In this document: piece by piece, positions 34,990-42,744 of the stretch
Layout: the number at the start of each line of letters is the position of its first letter
How positions within the stretch are numbered: the stretch's first letter is position 1
Assembly (NCBI GenBank): GCA_000403475.2
Contig: KE159796.1
Coordinates: 653,736-717,735 of the forward strand
Origin: Lachnospiraceae bacterium MD308
Lineage (GTDB): Bacteria; Bacillota; Clostridia; Lachnospirales; Lachnospiraceae
DNA: 64,000 nt
Direction: 5' to 3'
Program-made: the position numbers and the translations under genes
The notes under the pieces: model-generated
The model's database searches: none
The model's input: the letters and a program-made list of their open reading frames with translations, nothing else
Told to the model about the DNA's origin: nothing

Positions 34990-35565
34990 ATGAAGATACA
35001 AAAAGGGGAGCCGGGTTATATTAAGGCTCAAAAGATAAAGTTTTTGGTGTGGGCGGTTTTGGAATTTGCCATCGTCATTGCACTGGTTATCTTAGGATAT
35101 GTGCAGACGGGGTCAAGGCTTAATCTTTTTACAGTGATTGCAGTTGTGGGCTGCCTTCCGGCAGCGAAGATGCTGGTGGAATTTATCGCGCTTTTGCCGC
35201 ATCGCAGTATTGAGCCGGGGATTTATAAAGAAATTGAGGAGAAGGCCCCGCTTCTTACAAAAGCGTATGACCTTGTCATTACCGGAACCGGCAGGGCGAT
35301 GCCGGTAGATGCATTCGTCATTTCAGACCATACGGTGTGCGGCTATGCCAGCAGCCCGAAGACGGATGAAGTGAAAGTATCCGCGTATCTGAAGGAAATG
35401 CTTAAGAATAATCATGTGGAGAAGGTGACGGTGAAGGTGTTCCACGAATATACCGCATTTCTTGCCAGAGCGGAGGGGATGAATAATATCATGACAGTGG
35501 ACAGGCCGTCGGACAGAAACAGGGAGAATACGATCCGTCAGTTGATTTTGACGGTATCGATATAA
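34990..35565 (+). CDS. Conserved membrane protein of unknown function
   Basis: This is a 191-residue protein I do not recognise. Two hydrophobic helices (about 17-37 FLVWAVLEFAIVIALVILGY and 45-65) form a hairpin near the N-terminus; the remainder (75-191) is a soluble alpha/beta domain on the cytoplasmic side. It carries YDLVITGTGRAMPVDAFVIS and a KVFHEYTAFLARAEGMN stretch. It starts two bases after ygiQ and ends four bases before the next pseudouridine synthase, so it is translated with RNA-modification genes. No catalytic motif is evident. Confidence 0.7.
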   Translation: MKIQKGEPGYIKAQKIKFLVWAVLEFAIVIALVILGYVQTGSRLNLFTVIAVVGCLPAAKMLVEFIALLPHRSIEPGIYKEIEEKAPLLTKAYDLVITGTGRAMPVDAFVISDHTVCGYASSPKTDEVKVSAYLKEMLKNNHVEKVTVKVFHEYTAFLARAEGMNNIMTVDRPSDRNRENTIRQLILTVSI

Positions 35566-35569
35566 AAGT

Positions 35570-36586
35570 ATGAAAGAGTTAGAAATTCAAGTGAACGAGG
35601 CGGGGCAGCGGTTTGATAAGTATTTGAAAAAATATTTGAAAAATGCACCGGACAGTTTTATCTACAAGATGCTCCGCAAGAAAAATATCGTATTGAACAA
35701 AAAGAAGGCAGATGGAAGCGAACGGCTTGTGGCAGGCGATGAGATAAAGTTTTTTCTGTCTGAGGAGACTATTGAAAAATTTAAAGGAGCTGTTTCTTTT
35801 TCGTCTTCCGGCGGCAGGGAATGTTTAGAGCCGGAAATTGTATATGAGGATTCCCAGGTGATTTTCTTTAATAAGCCCTCCGGGATTTTATCTCAGAAAG
35901 CGAAGCAGACGGATGTATCCATGGCGGAATATGTGGTCTCATATATGTTGAAAAGCGGACAGATCAAGGAGGAAGAGCTGCGGGCTTTCCGGCCGTCTGT
36001 GTGCAATCGTCTGGACCGGAATACCAGCGGTATTATTGCAGCGGGAAAGACACTGGCAGGTCTTCAGGAGCTGTCAGAGCTTTTTCGAAACCGTACGCTT
36101 AGAAAATATTATCTGTGCATTGTAAAGGGGACTGTCACGCAGAAGAATTATGTCAGGGGATTTCTGAAAAAAGATGAGGCGGCAAACAAGGTGTGTATTC
36201 TGGATAAAAATAAAGGCGGGGAATGTGTACCCATTGAGACAGAGTATATACCGGTTTCCTATAACCGGGAAATGACTCTTTTGAAGGTGCATCTTATCAC
36301 CGGGCGGACCCACCAGATTCGTGCGCACCTTGCGTCTTTGGGACATCCTATACTGGGAGATTACAAGTATGGGGAGCGGAAATTTAACGAGATCTATAAA
36401 AAGAAGTATCAGATTACGGACCAGCTTCTCCACGCTTATGAACTTCAGATGCCAGAGCTTTCGGGAGTTCTTGAGAGACTTTCGGAAAAGAAAGTTACGG
36501 CGAAGGTTCCGGCAGAGTTTTGGAGAGTGATGGAGGATACAGTATGGCAACGTGGAATTCAAGAGGTCTTAGAGGTTCTGCATTAG
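35570..36586 (+). CDS. RluA-family (RluC/RluD-like) pseudouridine synthase
   Basis: The 338-residue protein has an S4-like N-terminal domain (about 12-70) and an RluA catalytic domain: VCNRLDRNTSGII holds the catalytic Asp (the more usual form is HRLDxxTSG), LITGRTHQIRAHLASLGHPI is the conserved downstream block and GDYKYG follows. It starts four bases after the membrane protein. The last 43 bases overlap the start of recU. Target is a 23S rRNA or tRNA uridine; not resolvable further. Confidence 0.9.
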   Translation: MKELEIQVNEAGQRFDKYLKKYLKNAPDSFIYKMLRKKNIVLNKKKADGSERLVAGDEIKFFLSEETIEKFKGAVSFSSSGGRECLEPEIVYEDSQVIFFNKPSGILSQKAKQTDVSMAEYVVSYMLKSGQIKEEELRAFRPSVCNRLDRNTSGIIAAGKTLAGLQELSELFRNRTLRKYYLCIVKGTVTQKNYVRGFLKKDEAANKVCILDKNKGGECVPIETEYIPVSYNREMTLLKVHLITGRTHQIRAHLASLGHPILGDYKYGERKFNEIYKKKYQITDQLLHAYELQMPELSGVLERLSEKKVTAKVPAEFWRVMEDTVWQRGIQEVLEVLH

Positions 36587-37089
36587 AGGAAATGATAAAC
36601 CGGACCAATGAAAGGTATCTGGAGAAGCATCTGGCGTTGATTCAAAAGATTCCAACGCCGATTACCCCGGTGAAGATGGATAAGGAGCACAGGCATATTA
36701 CACTTGCTTATTTTGAGCAGCGCAGTACGGTGGATTATATCGGTGCGGTGCAGGGAATTCCGGTCTGCTTTGATGCGAAGGAATGTGTGGCGGATACTTT
36801 TCCCCTGCAGAATATCCATGAGCATCAGGTAAAGTTTATGGAGGAGTTTGAACGGCAGGGCGGTATTGCGTTTTTGCTCATCTACTATACGGCAAAGAGC
36901 AAGCTATATTATATGCGTTACGAGGAGATTTTAAGGTTCTGGATGCGGGCGAAGGAAGGCGGGCGGAAGAGCTTCCGCTTTGATGAGCTTGACAGGACAT
37001 TTTTCCTGGAGTTGAAGAACGGCTGCTATGTTTCCTATCTGGACGGCATCAATCTGGATCTTGAGCTTCGGGAGGAACTTGACAAGTGA
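36544..37089 (+). CDS. recU: Holliday junction resolvase RecU
   Basis: RecU resolves Holliday junctions in Firmicutes. The 181-residue protein has SRGLRGSALEEMINRTNERY, TPITPVK, QRSTVDYIGAVQGI with the catalytic Asp, CFDAKE (an Asp in place of the common Glu of FEAKE, a conservative change) and FPLQNIHEHQVKFM. The terminal TxxLE-like region is present. It begins inside the upstream gene (43-base overlap) with GGAGGA six bases before ATG. RecU is more often beside a class A PBP gene; ending a pseudouridine synthase operon is unusual. The his promoter overlaps its last codons. Confidence 0.88.
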   Translation: MATWNSRGLRGSALEEMINRTNERYLEKHLALIQKIPTPITPVKMDKEHRHITLAYFEQRSTVDYIGAVQGIPVCFDAKECVADTFPLQNIHEHQVKFMEEFERQGGIAFLLIYYTAKSKLYYMRYEEILRFWMRAKEGGRKSFRFDELDRTFFLELKNGCYVSYLDGINLDLELREELDK

Positions 37090-37107
37090 TGGGTAAATGC
37101 GTATAAT
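37079..37107 (+). promoter_or_regulatory. Perfect consensus sigma-A promoter of the histidine operon
   Basis: TTGACA (37079-37084), a 17-base spacer and TATAAT (37102-37107). The -35 lies within the last codons of recU. The leader is only about 45 bases, too short for a His T-box or peptide attenuator. Confidence 0.85.
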
Positions 37108-37157
37108 TCTAAGGAGTTTGCTATGGTAGCACGCTAAAGTGAGGTGGAAGGAATATT

Positions 37158-38402
37158 ATGAAAAAATTACTGCATACGCCGGAGGGCGTCCGGGATATTG
37201 TAAATGTGCAGTGTGGAAAGAAACTGACATTAGAACAACAGATTCTAAAAAGTTTCCACATGTATGGATATCACGATATCCAAACCCCTATGTTTGAATA
37301 TTTTGATGTGTTTCGGAAAGAGATCGGAACGGTTCCGTCAAAGGATTTATACAAGCTTTTTGATAAAGAAGGGAATACTCTTGCACTGCGTCCGGATATT
37401 ACCCCTTCAATAGCAAGAGTTGCAGCCACGTTGTTCGGGGGCGAGGAGCTTCCTGTCAGGCTGTGCTATACAGGGAACACTTTTATCAACCATTCCAGCT
37501 ATCAGGGAAGGCTCCGCGAGGTGACGCAGATGGGCGTAGAGCTGATCGGCGATGATACCGTGGAGGCGGACGGCGAGATGCTCGCCCTTGTGATCGAGGC
37601 TCTTTTGTCTGTGGGGCTTAAGGAATTTCAGTTGAGTGTGGGAAATGTAGATTACTTTTCCAGCTTGATTGAGGACGCGAATCTTGATGAAGACGCGAAA
37701 GAACGGGTCATTTGCCTTATTAACAACCGCAATTATTTTGGAGTGGAGGATTATCTTGATAAAATCAGGGTAAAGCGCAGCTCTCGGGAGGCGTTTGCCG
37801 CATTGAACGGACTGGTGGGCGGTCTTGAGGTGCTGAAGGCGGCAAAAGAGATCGCGCCTAATTCCTCAGGCATTATGGCGGTGAAGCGTCTGGAAAAGAT
37901 ATATAATGTTCTTAAGATGTATGGGCTGGAAAAGTTTATTACTTTTGACCTCAGTATGACAGGAGGTACTTATGGATATTATACAGGTATCATCTTCCGC
38001 GGGTATACTTTTGGAACAGGAGATGCCATCGTAAAGGGCGGAAGATATGACAGGCTTTTAGAGAAATTCGGGAAAGAGTCCCCTTCTATAGGTTTTGCGA
38101 TTGTTGTGGATGAGCTGATGAACGCCATGAACCGCCAGAAGCTTCGTATCGTCTACACTCGTAAGAACACGATAATCCTCTACGATGACGGAAAGACAGA
38201 AGAGGCGGTATCGCTGGCTAAGGACCTTAGAAAGAAAGCAAAGAATGTGGAGCTTTTAAGGAAGGATAAAAAGAAGCTTCTGGAAGATTATATCGAGTAC
38301 GGAAAGAGATACTATGCGGGAAATCTGATTTATATCAGAAAGAGCGGTGAGATTACGATGGTGAATCTGGTGAGCGGCGAGCATAAAGTCATTAACGGTT
38401 AG
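37158..38402 (+). CDS. hisZ: ATP phosphoribosyltransferase regulatory subunit HisZ
   Basis: HisZ is a HisRS-like paralogue that partners short-form HisG for the first step of histidine synthesis. The 414-residue protein starts MKKLLHTPEGVRDI, has class II synthetase-like motifs (ALRPDITPSIAR; MTGGTYGYYTGIIFRGYTFG) but is followed directly by a short hisG, which lacks its own regulatory domain. The C-terminal region (about 320-414) resembles an anticodon-binding-type fold. GAGGTGGAAGG precedes ATG. Gene order rules out true HisS. Confidence 0.92.
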   Translation: MKKLLHTPEGVRDIVNVQCGKKLTLEQQILKSFHMYGYHDIQTPMFEYFDVFRKEIGTVPSKDLYKLFDKEGNTLALRPDITPSIARVAATLFGGEELPVRLCYTGNTFINHSSYQGRLREVTQMGVELIGDDTVEADGEMLALVIEALLSVGLKEFQLSVGNVDYFSSLIEDANLDEDAKERVICLINNRNYFGVEDYLDKIRVKRSSREAFAALNGLVGGLEVLKAAKEIAPNSSGIMAVKRLEKIYNVLKMYGLEKFITFDLSMTGGTYGYYTGIIFRGYTFGTGDAIVKGGRYDRLLEKFGKESPSIGFAIVVDELMNAMNRQKLRIVYTRKNTIILYDDGKTEEAVSLAKDLRKKAKNVELLRKDKKKLLEDYIEYGKRYYAGNLIYIRKSGEITMVNLVSGEHKVING

Positions 38403-38420
38403 TGAGGATGGGAGTGTAAT

Positions 38421-39059
38421 ATGAGATATCTTACATTTGCCCTTGGAAAAGGGAGGCTGGCGAGACAGACGCTTGAGTTGTTTGAGAAGGTGGGAATTAC
38501 TTGTGAGGAGATGAAAGACGAGGATTCCAGGAAATTGATTTTTACCAATGAGGAATTAAGACTTAAGTTTTTTTTGTCTAAGGGTCCGGATGTCCCGACT
38601 TATGTGGAGTACGGAGCGGCAGATATTGGAGTGGTGGGGAAGGATACGATACTCGAAGAGGGGCGCAAGGTTCATGAGGTGCTTGACTTAGGGTATGGAA
38701 AATGCAGGATGTGTGTCTGCGGGTACAAAGATGCAAGCCAATATCTTAAGAACCATGAATTGATTCGGGTGGCGACGAAATATCCCAATATCGCCAAAGA
38801 TTATTTTTATAATACGAAAAATCAGACGGTGGAGATTATCAAGCTGAATGGCTCTATTGAGCTGGCGCCTATTGTAGGGCTTTCTGAGGTGATCGTAGAT
38901 ATTGTGGAGACGGGTTCTACATTGAGGGAGAACGGGCTGGAAGTGTTAGAGGAGGTCTGTCCGCTGTCTGCAAGGATGATTGTGAATCCGGTCAGTATGC
39001 GTATGGAGAGTGACAGAATCCGAACTCTTCTTATGAAGCTTCGAACGCAGATACAATAA
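38421..39059 (+). CDS. hisG: ATP phosphoribosyltransferase, short form HisG
   Basis: HisG condenses ATP and PRPP to phosphoribosyl-ATP, the committed step of histidine synthesis. At 212 residues it is the short (HisGS) form that needs HisZ. Conserved segments include ALGKGRLARQTLELF, the PRPP loop DIVETGSTLRENGL and YGAADIGVVGKDT. GGGAGTG lies upstream of ATG. Feedback inhibition by histidine in such systems acts through HisZ. Confidence 0.95.
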   Translation: MRYLTFALGKGRLARQTLELFEKVGITCEEMKDEDSRKLIFTNEELRLKFFLSKGPDVPTYVEYGAADIGVVGKDTILEEGRKVHEVLDLGYGKCRMCVCGYKDASQYLKNHELIRVATKYPNIAKDYFYNTKNQTVEIIKLNGSIELAPIVGLSEVIVDIVETGSTLRENGLEVLEEVCPLSARMIVNPVSMRMESDRIRTLLMKLRTQIQ

Positions 39060-39088
39060 CGGCAGAGGAAAAGCCGAAAAGGAGATGA

Positions 39089-40390
39089 ATGAAATTGAGA
39101 ATACTTCATTTAGATAAAGATACAAGACAAACGCTTCTGGATGAATTGCTGAAAAGAAGTCCCAACCATTACGGACAGTATGAGCAGAGTGTAGGCGGGA
39201 TACTGAATGATGTCAAGCTTCGTAAGGATGAGGCAGTTTTTGAATACACGGGGAAATTTGACGGGGCTAAGATAAATGCTTCTAATATCCGCGTGACACA
39301 AGAAGAGATTGAGGAAGGCTACCGCCTGACGGATGACTCTCTGGTGCAGGTAATCCGCAGGGCGTTACATAATATTCGTATTTATCATGAAAAACAGAGA
39401 CAGACAAGCTGGTTTGACAGCAGGCCTGACGGGACGATTCTGGGGCAGAAGGTGACGCCGCTGCAAAGAGTGGGGGTGTATGTACCGGGAGGCAAGGCTG
39501 CCTATCCGTCTTCTGTTCTTATGAATATCCTGCCGGCTAAGGTGGCGGGGGTAGATGAGATTATCATGGTAACTCCGCCGGGAAAGGACGGAAAGGTGTC
39601 GCCGACGACCCTTGTGGCTGCCAATGAAGCAGGGGCGGATGTCATCTACAAGGTCGGCGGTGCACAGGCGATCGGCGCGCTTGCCTACGGGACAGAAAGT
39701 ATCCCGAAGGTGGATAAGATTGTAGGGCCGGGCAATATCTATGTGGCGCTGGCAAAAAAGATGGTGTACGGCCATGTGAGTATTGACGCCATAGCAGGCC
39801 CGAGCGAGATCTTAGTCATTGCGGATGAAACGGCAAATCCCCGCTATGTAGCGGCAGATTTATTGTCCCAGGCAGAGCATGATGAGCTGGCTTCGGCAAT
39901 CTTGGTGACAACCAGCAGGGAACTTGCAGAGGAAGTGTCAAAGGAGACGGATCGGTTTATCGCAGAGCTTGAAAGGTCTGAGATTATCCGGAAGTCGCTG
40001 GATAATTACGGATATATCTTAGTGGCGGATACCATAGAGGAAGTGATTGATACAGCAAATGCCATTGCGTCAGAACACCTGGAGATTCAGACAAAGAATC
40101 CGTATGACGTTATGACAAAAATCCGAAACGCCGGAGCAATCTTTATCGGGGAGTATTCAAGCGAACCTTTGGGTGATTATTTTGCAGGGCCAAACCATGT
40201 TCTTCCGACTAATGGAACGGCAAAGTTCTTCTCGCCTCTTTCTGTGGATGATTTTATTAAGAAGTCCAGTGTGATTGCGTATTCCGGGGAGGCGCTGGAA
40301 AAAATCCATAAGGATATTGAATATTTTGCGGAGGCAGAGCATCTGACTGCACATGCCAATTCGATCAGGGTAAGATTTGAGGAAGCTTAA
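39089..40390 (+). CDS. hisD: Histidinol dehydrogenase
   Basis: This zinc enzyme oxidises histidinol to histidine in two NAD-dependent steps. It has 433 residues. Conserved features: VPGGKAAYPSSVLMN, GGAQAIGALAYGT, KIVGPGNIYVALAKK, SQAEHDE (zinc ligands Gln/His region), SEHLEI and GPNHVLPTNGTAKF. AAGGAG ends five bases before ATG 39089. It belongs to the operon after hisG. Confidence 0.97.
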   Translation: MKLRILHLDKDTRQTLLDELLKRSPNHYGQYEQSVGGILNDVKLRKDEAVFEYTGKFDGAKINASNIRVTQEEIEEGYRLTDDSLVQVIRRALHNIRIYHEKQRQTSWFDSRPDGTILGQKVTPLQRVGVYVPGGKAAYPSSVLMNILPAKVAGVDEIIMVTPPGKDGKVSPTTLVAANEAGADVIYKVGGAQAIGALAYGTESIPKVDKIVGPGNIYVALAKKMVYGHVSIDAIAGPSEILVIADETANPRYVAADLLSQAEHDELASAILVTTSRELAEEVSKETDRFIAELERSEIIRKSLDNYGYILVADTIEEVIDTANAIASEHLEIQTKNPYDVMTKIRNAGAIFIGEYSSEPLGDYFAGPNHVLPTNGTAKFFSPLSVDDFIKKSSVIAYSGEALEKIHKDIEYFAEAEHLTAHANSIRVRFEEA

Positions 40391-40404
40391 GGAGGGCAGA
40401 CAAT

Positions 40405-40992
40405 ATGAGCCGGGTTGCTACATATAAGAGAACGACGAAGGAGACGGATATTTCGGTCACGATTGACCTTGACGGGACGGGAAAGAGCGAGATTCATACG
40501 GGAATCGGCTTTTTTGACCATATGCTTCATGGATTTGCGAGACATGGTCTTTTTGATCTGAAGGTGGATGTGAAAGGAGACCTGGAGGTGGATTGCCACC
40601 ATACCGTAGAGGATACCGGAATTGTACTGGGAGAGGCGGTTAAGAAGGCTGTGGGAGAGAAAGCGGGGATACGCAGATACGGCCACATGCTCCTTCCGAT
40701 GGATGAGACGTTAGCGCTCTGCGCGGTGGATCTGTCCGGGAGGCCGTACCTTAAGTTTCAGGCGGATTTTACAAATGATAAGATCGGGGATATGGATACG
40801 GAGATGATCCGGGAATTCTTTTATGCTGTATCCTACAGCGCTATGATGAATATACATCTTAAGATTCTGGACGGAGAGAACAGTCATCATATGGCGGAGG
40901 CTCTCTTTAAGGCATTTGGGAAGTCTCTGGACATGGCGACGATGGAAGAGCCGCGTCTTAGCGAGGCGTGGACTACAAAAGGAAGCTTATAA
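40405..40992 (+). CDS. hisB: Imidazoleglycerol-phosphate dehydratase
   Basis: This manganese enzyme dehydrates imidazoleglycerol phosphate. It has 195 residues, the monofunctional length (no histidinol-phosphatase domain). Metal-binding motifs HTGIGFFDHMLHGFARHGLF and DCHHTVEDTGIVLGEA are intact, as is NSHHMAEALFKAFGKSL near the C-terminus. AAGGAGG precedes it by about nine bases. Enzymes encoded by hisC, hisH, hisA and a catalytic hisF must lie elsewhere. Confidence 0.97.
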   Translation: MSRVATYKRTTKETDISVTIDLDGTGKSEIHTGIGFFDHMLHGFARHGLFDLKVDVKGDLEVDCHHTVEDTGIVLGEAVKKAVGEKAGIRRYGHMLLPMDETLALCAVDLSGRPYLKFQADFTNDKIGDMDTEMIREFFYAVSYSAMMNIHLKILDGENSHHMAEALFKAFGKSLDMATMEEPRLSEAWTTKGSL

Positions 40993-41007
40993 AGGAGGAA
41001 AACAGTT

Positions 41008-42291
41008 ATGAGTTACAAACGCCTGATACCTTGTATCTTTATTGAAGGCGGGAAAGCAGTCCGCTGGTTTCATGACGATGAGGTGATTTCTGAGGATGTC
41101 GTCGGGCTCGCTAAATCCTACAGTGATTTGGGGGCGGATGAATTGATTATATTTGATTTGTCCGAGACGGATGACGAGCATGAGGCTTCCATTGATCTGA
41201 TGCGAAGGATCAACCGTGTAATCCGCATTCCTATGATTGCCGGAGGGAACATAAGACGCCAGGAAGATGTAAAAAAGATACTGTATGCAGGGGCGAAACG
41301 GGCAATCATTAATTTTTCAAAGTATGACGGCGTAGAGATGATGGAGGAAGCAAAGCTTCGTTTTGGAAAAGAGAAGATTGCAGTATCCCTCAATGATTTT
41401 GATGCACTGTTTAAACGCCAGCGCGTCATACAGGAGTGCTGCAGCGAGATTGTCTTTATGCACAGGCTTGATCTGAATTCCGTGATGAATGTGACGGATA
41501 TTCCTTCTGTCATCGTGACGGATACGATGGAGGAGCCAGAGCTTTTCAAGATATTGAAATGTCCGGGTATCAAGGGACTTTCCGGAAAGTATATCAGCCA
41601 GCCGGAGCTTGATTTTAAAGCTTTTAAGGAAAAATGCGGCATAGAGGGAATCAAGATTACTTCCTTTGAGAGTATTATGGATTTTTCGGAGTTCACACTG
41701 AACGGCGACGGCCTGATTCCTGTAGTAGTCCAGCATTATAAAACCCAGGAAGTACTGATGTTAGCCTATATGAATGAGGAGGCCTTTGACTGTACGATCA
41801 AGACAGGAAAGATGACTTATTACAGCAGGAGCCGGAAGACGCTTTGGGTGAAGGGGGAGACAAGCGGACATTTTCAATATGTAAAATCTCTTACGATTGA
41901 CTGTGATAAGGATACGCTTCTTGCCAAGGTAGACCAGGTCGGCGCCGCATGCCATACCGGCAATCCTACCTGTTTCTATCAGCCTCTTGTGGGAATGAAT
42001 TATGACGGGAAGAATCCCCTTCAGATTTTTGAGATGGTGTATGACACCATCGTGGACCGGAAAGAACATCCAAAAGAGGGTTCTTATACCAATTATCTGT
42101 TTGATAAGGGACTGGATAAGATACTTAAAAAGGTGGGTGAGGAGGCAACGGAGATTGTCATCGCCGCGAAGAATAAAAATCCGGAAGAGATCAAATACGA
42201 GCTGGCTGATTTCCTCTATCATGCCATGGTGCTTATGGTGGAAAAAGACGTAAAATGGGAGGATATCATTAAGGAGCTGGCAGAACGTTAA
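41008..42291 (+). CDS. hisIE: HisF-like pseudoenzyme domain fused to HisI-HisE
   Basis: The 427-residue protein combines three parts. Residues 1 to about 218 are a HisA/HisF-type TIM barrel ([31 protein letters not shown]). The two catalytic Asp positions of HisF are replaced: position 11 is Phe and position 129 (in AVSLNDF) is Asn. Residues 232-330 are phosphoribosyl-AMP cyclohydrolase HisI ([12 protein letters not shown]; zinc cysteines in [15 protein letters not shown]). Residues 338-427 are phosphoribosyl-ATP diphosphatase HisE ([16 protein letters not shown]). HisI/HisE look active. The barrel may be structural or regulatory. Similar fusions are annotated as hisIE in Lachnospiraceae. Confidence 0.88.
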   Translation: MSYKRLIPCIFIEGGKAVRWFHDDEVISEDVVGLAKSYSDLGADELIIFDLSETDDEHEASIDLMRRINRVIRIPMIAGGNIRRQEDVKKILYAGAKRAIINFSKYDGVEMMEEAKLRFGKEKIAVSLNDFDALFKRQRVIQECCSEIVFMHRLDLNSVMNVTDIPSVIVTDTMEEPELFKILKCPGIKGLSGKYISQPELDFKAFKEKCGIEGIKITSFESIMDFSEFTLNGDGLIPVVVQHYKTQEVLMLAYMNEEAFDCTIKTGKMTYYSRSRKTLWVKGETSGHFQYVKSLTIDCDKDTLLAKVDQVGAACHTGNPTCFYQPLVGMNYDGKNPLQIFEMVYDTIVDRKEHPKEGSYTNYLFDKGLDKILKKVGEEATEIVIAAKNKNPEEIKYELADFLYHAMVLMVEKDVKWEDIIKELAER

Positions 42292-42362
42292 AAGATATAT
42301 TCTTATGCGTTCATGCATATGGTATAAAAGGAAATCTATATGCAATGAACGGAGGAATGTAT

Positions 42363-42665
42363 ATGAATGATTCAGAAAAACGCAGGAGAGAACTTTTGGA
42401 GCAGACAAGGCAGCGCTACAGTGACTACTGGACGCCCCCGGCGATTCATCCAAGATACAGCGGTTCCTATAACCGCCTTTACGGAGGCGAAGGAGAAGAA
42501 AATGTCAGTACCTTTGGGGCGAGAGTGTTTGTGTGTCTTCTCTTGTTTGCGGCATTTGTCACGATGGATATGAAAAAGCAGGAGGTCTTTCACGTGGGCA
42601 GTGACCGGATTGTGAAAGAGATTACGACTGATCTGGATGTGGCGGAAGTGTGGAAGAATCTTTGA
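42363..42665 (+). CDS. Small single-pass membrane protein of unknown function
   Basis: The 100-residue protein starts at ATG 42363, seven bases after GGAGG; in-frame ATGs at 42345 and 42357 are too early or too close. Residues 1-50 are polar, Arg/Tyr-rich, one helix lies at about 51-66 (ARVFVCLLLFAAFVTM), and a short C-terminal tail follows (QEVFHVGSDRIVKEITTDLD). I do not recognise the family. A TTCTTA-N17-TATAAA element at about 42299-42327 may be its promoter. Confidence 0.65.
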   Translation: MNDSEKRRRELLEQTRQRYSDYWTPPAIHPRYSGSYNRLYGGEGEENVSTFGARVFVCLLLFAAFVTMDMKKQEVFHVGSDRIVKEITTDLDVAEVWKNL

Positions 42666-42744
42666 GAAATAGCCAATTGGTTTTTTATATAAGAATCATT
42701 GCATTCTCTTTAATTTGTCTAAAGCTGAAATTGAAAGGAAACCT

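Noticed and set aside
37108-37157. T-box leader before hisZ (GGTAGCACG resembles part of a T-box sequence)
   Set aside because: The leader is far too short for the T-box specifier stem and lacks AGGGTGGNACCGCG.
37158-38402. Histidyl-tRNA synthetase HisS
   Set aside because: The fold is the same, but it is followed by short-form hisG and the his operon, which defines HisZ.
42666-42690. Terminator at CCAATTGG followed by a T run
   Set aside because: The stem is a four-base palindrome with no loop and would not be stable.
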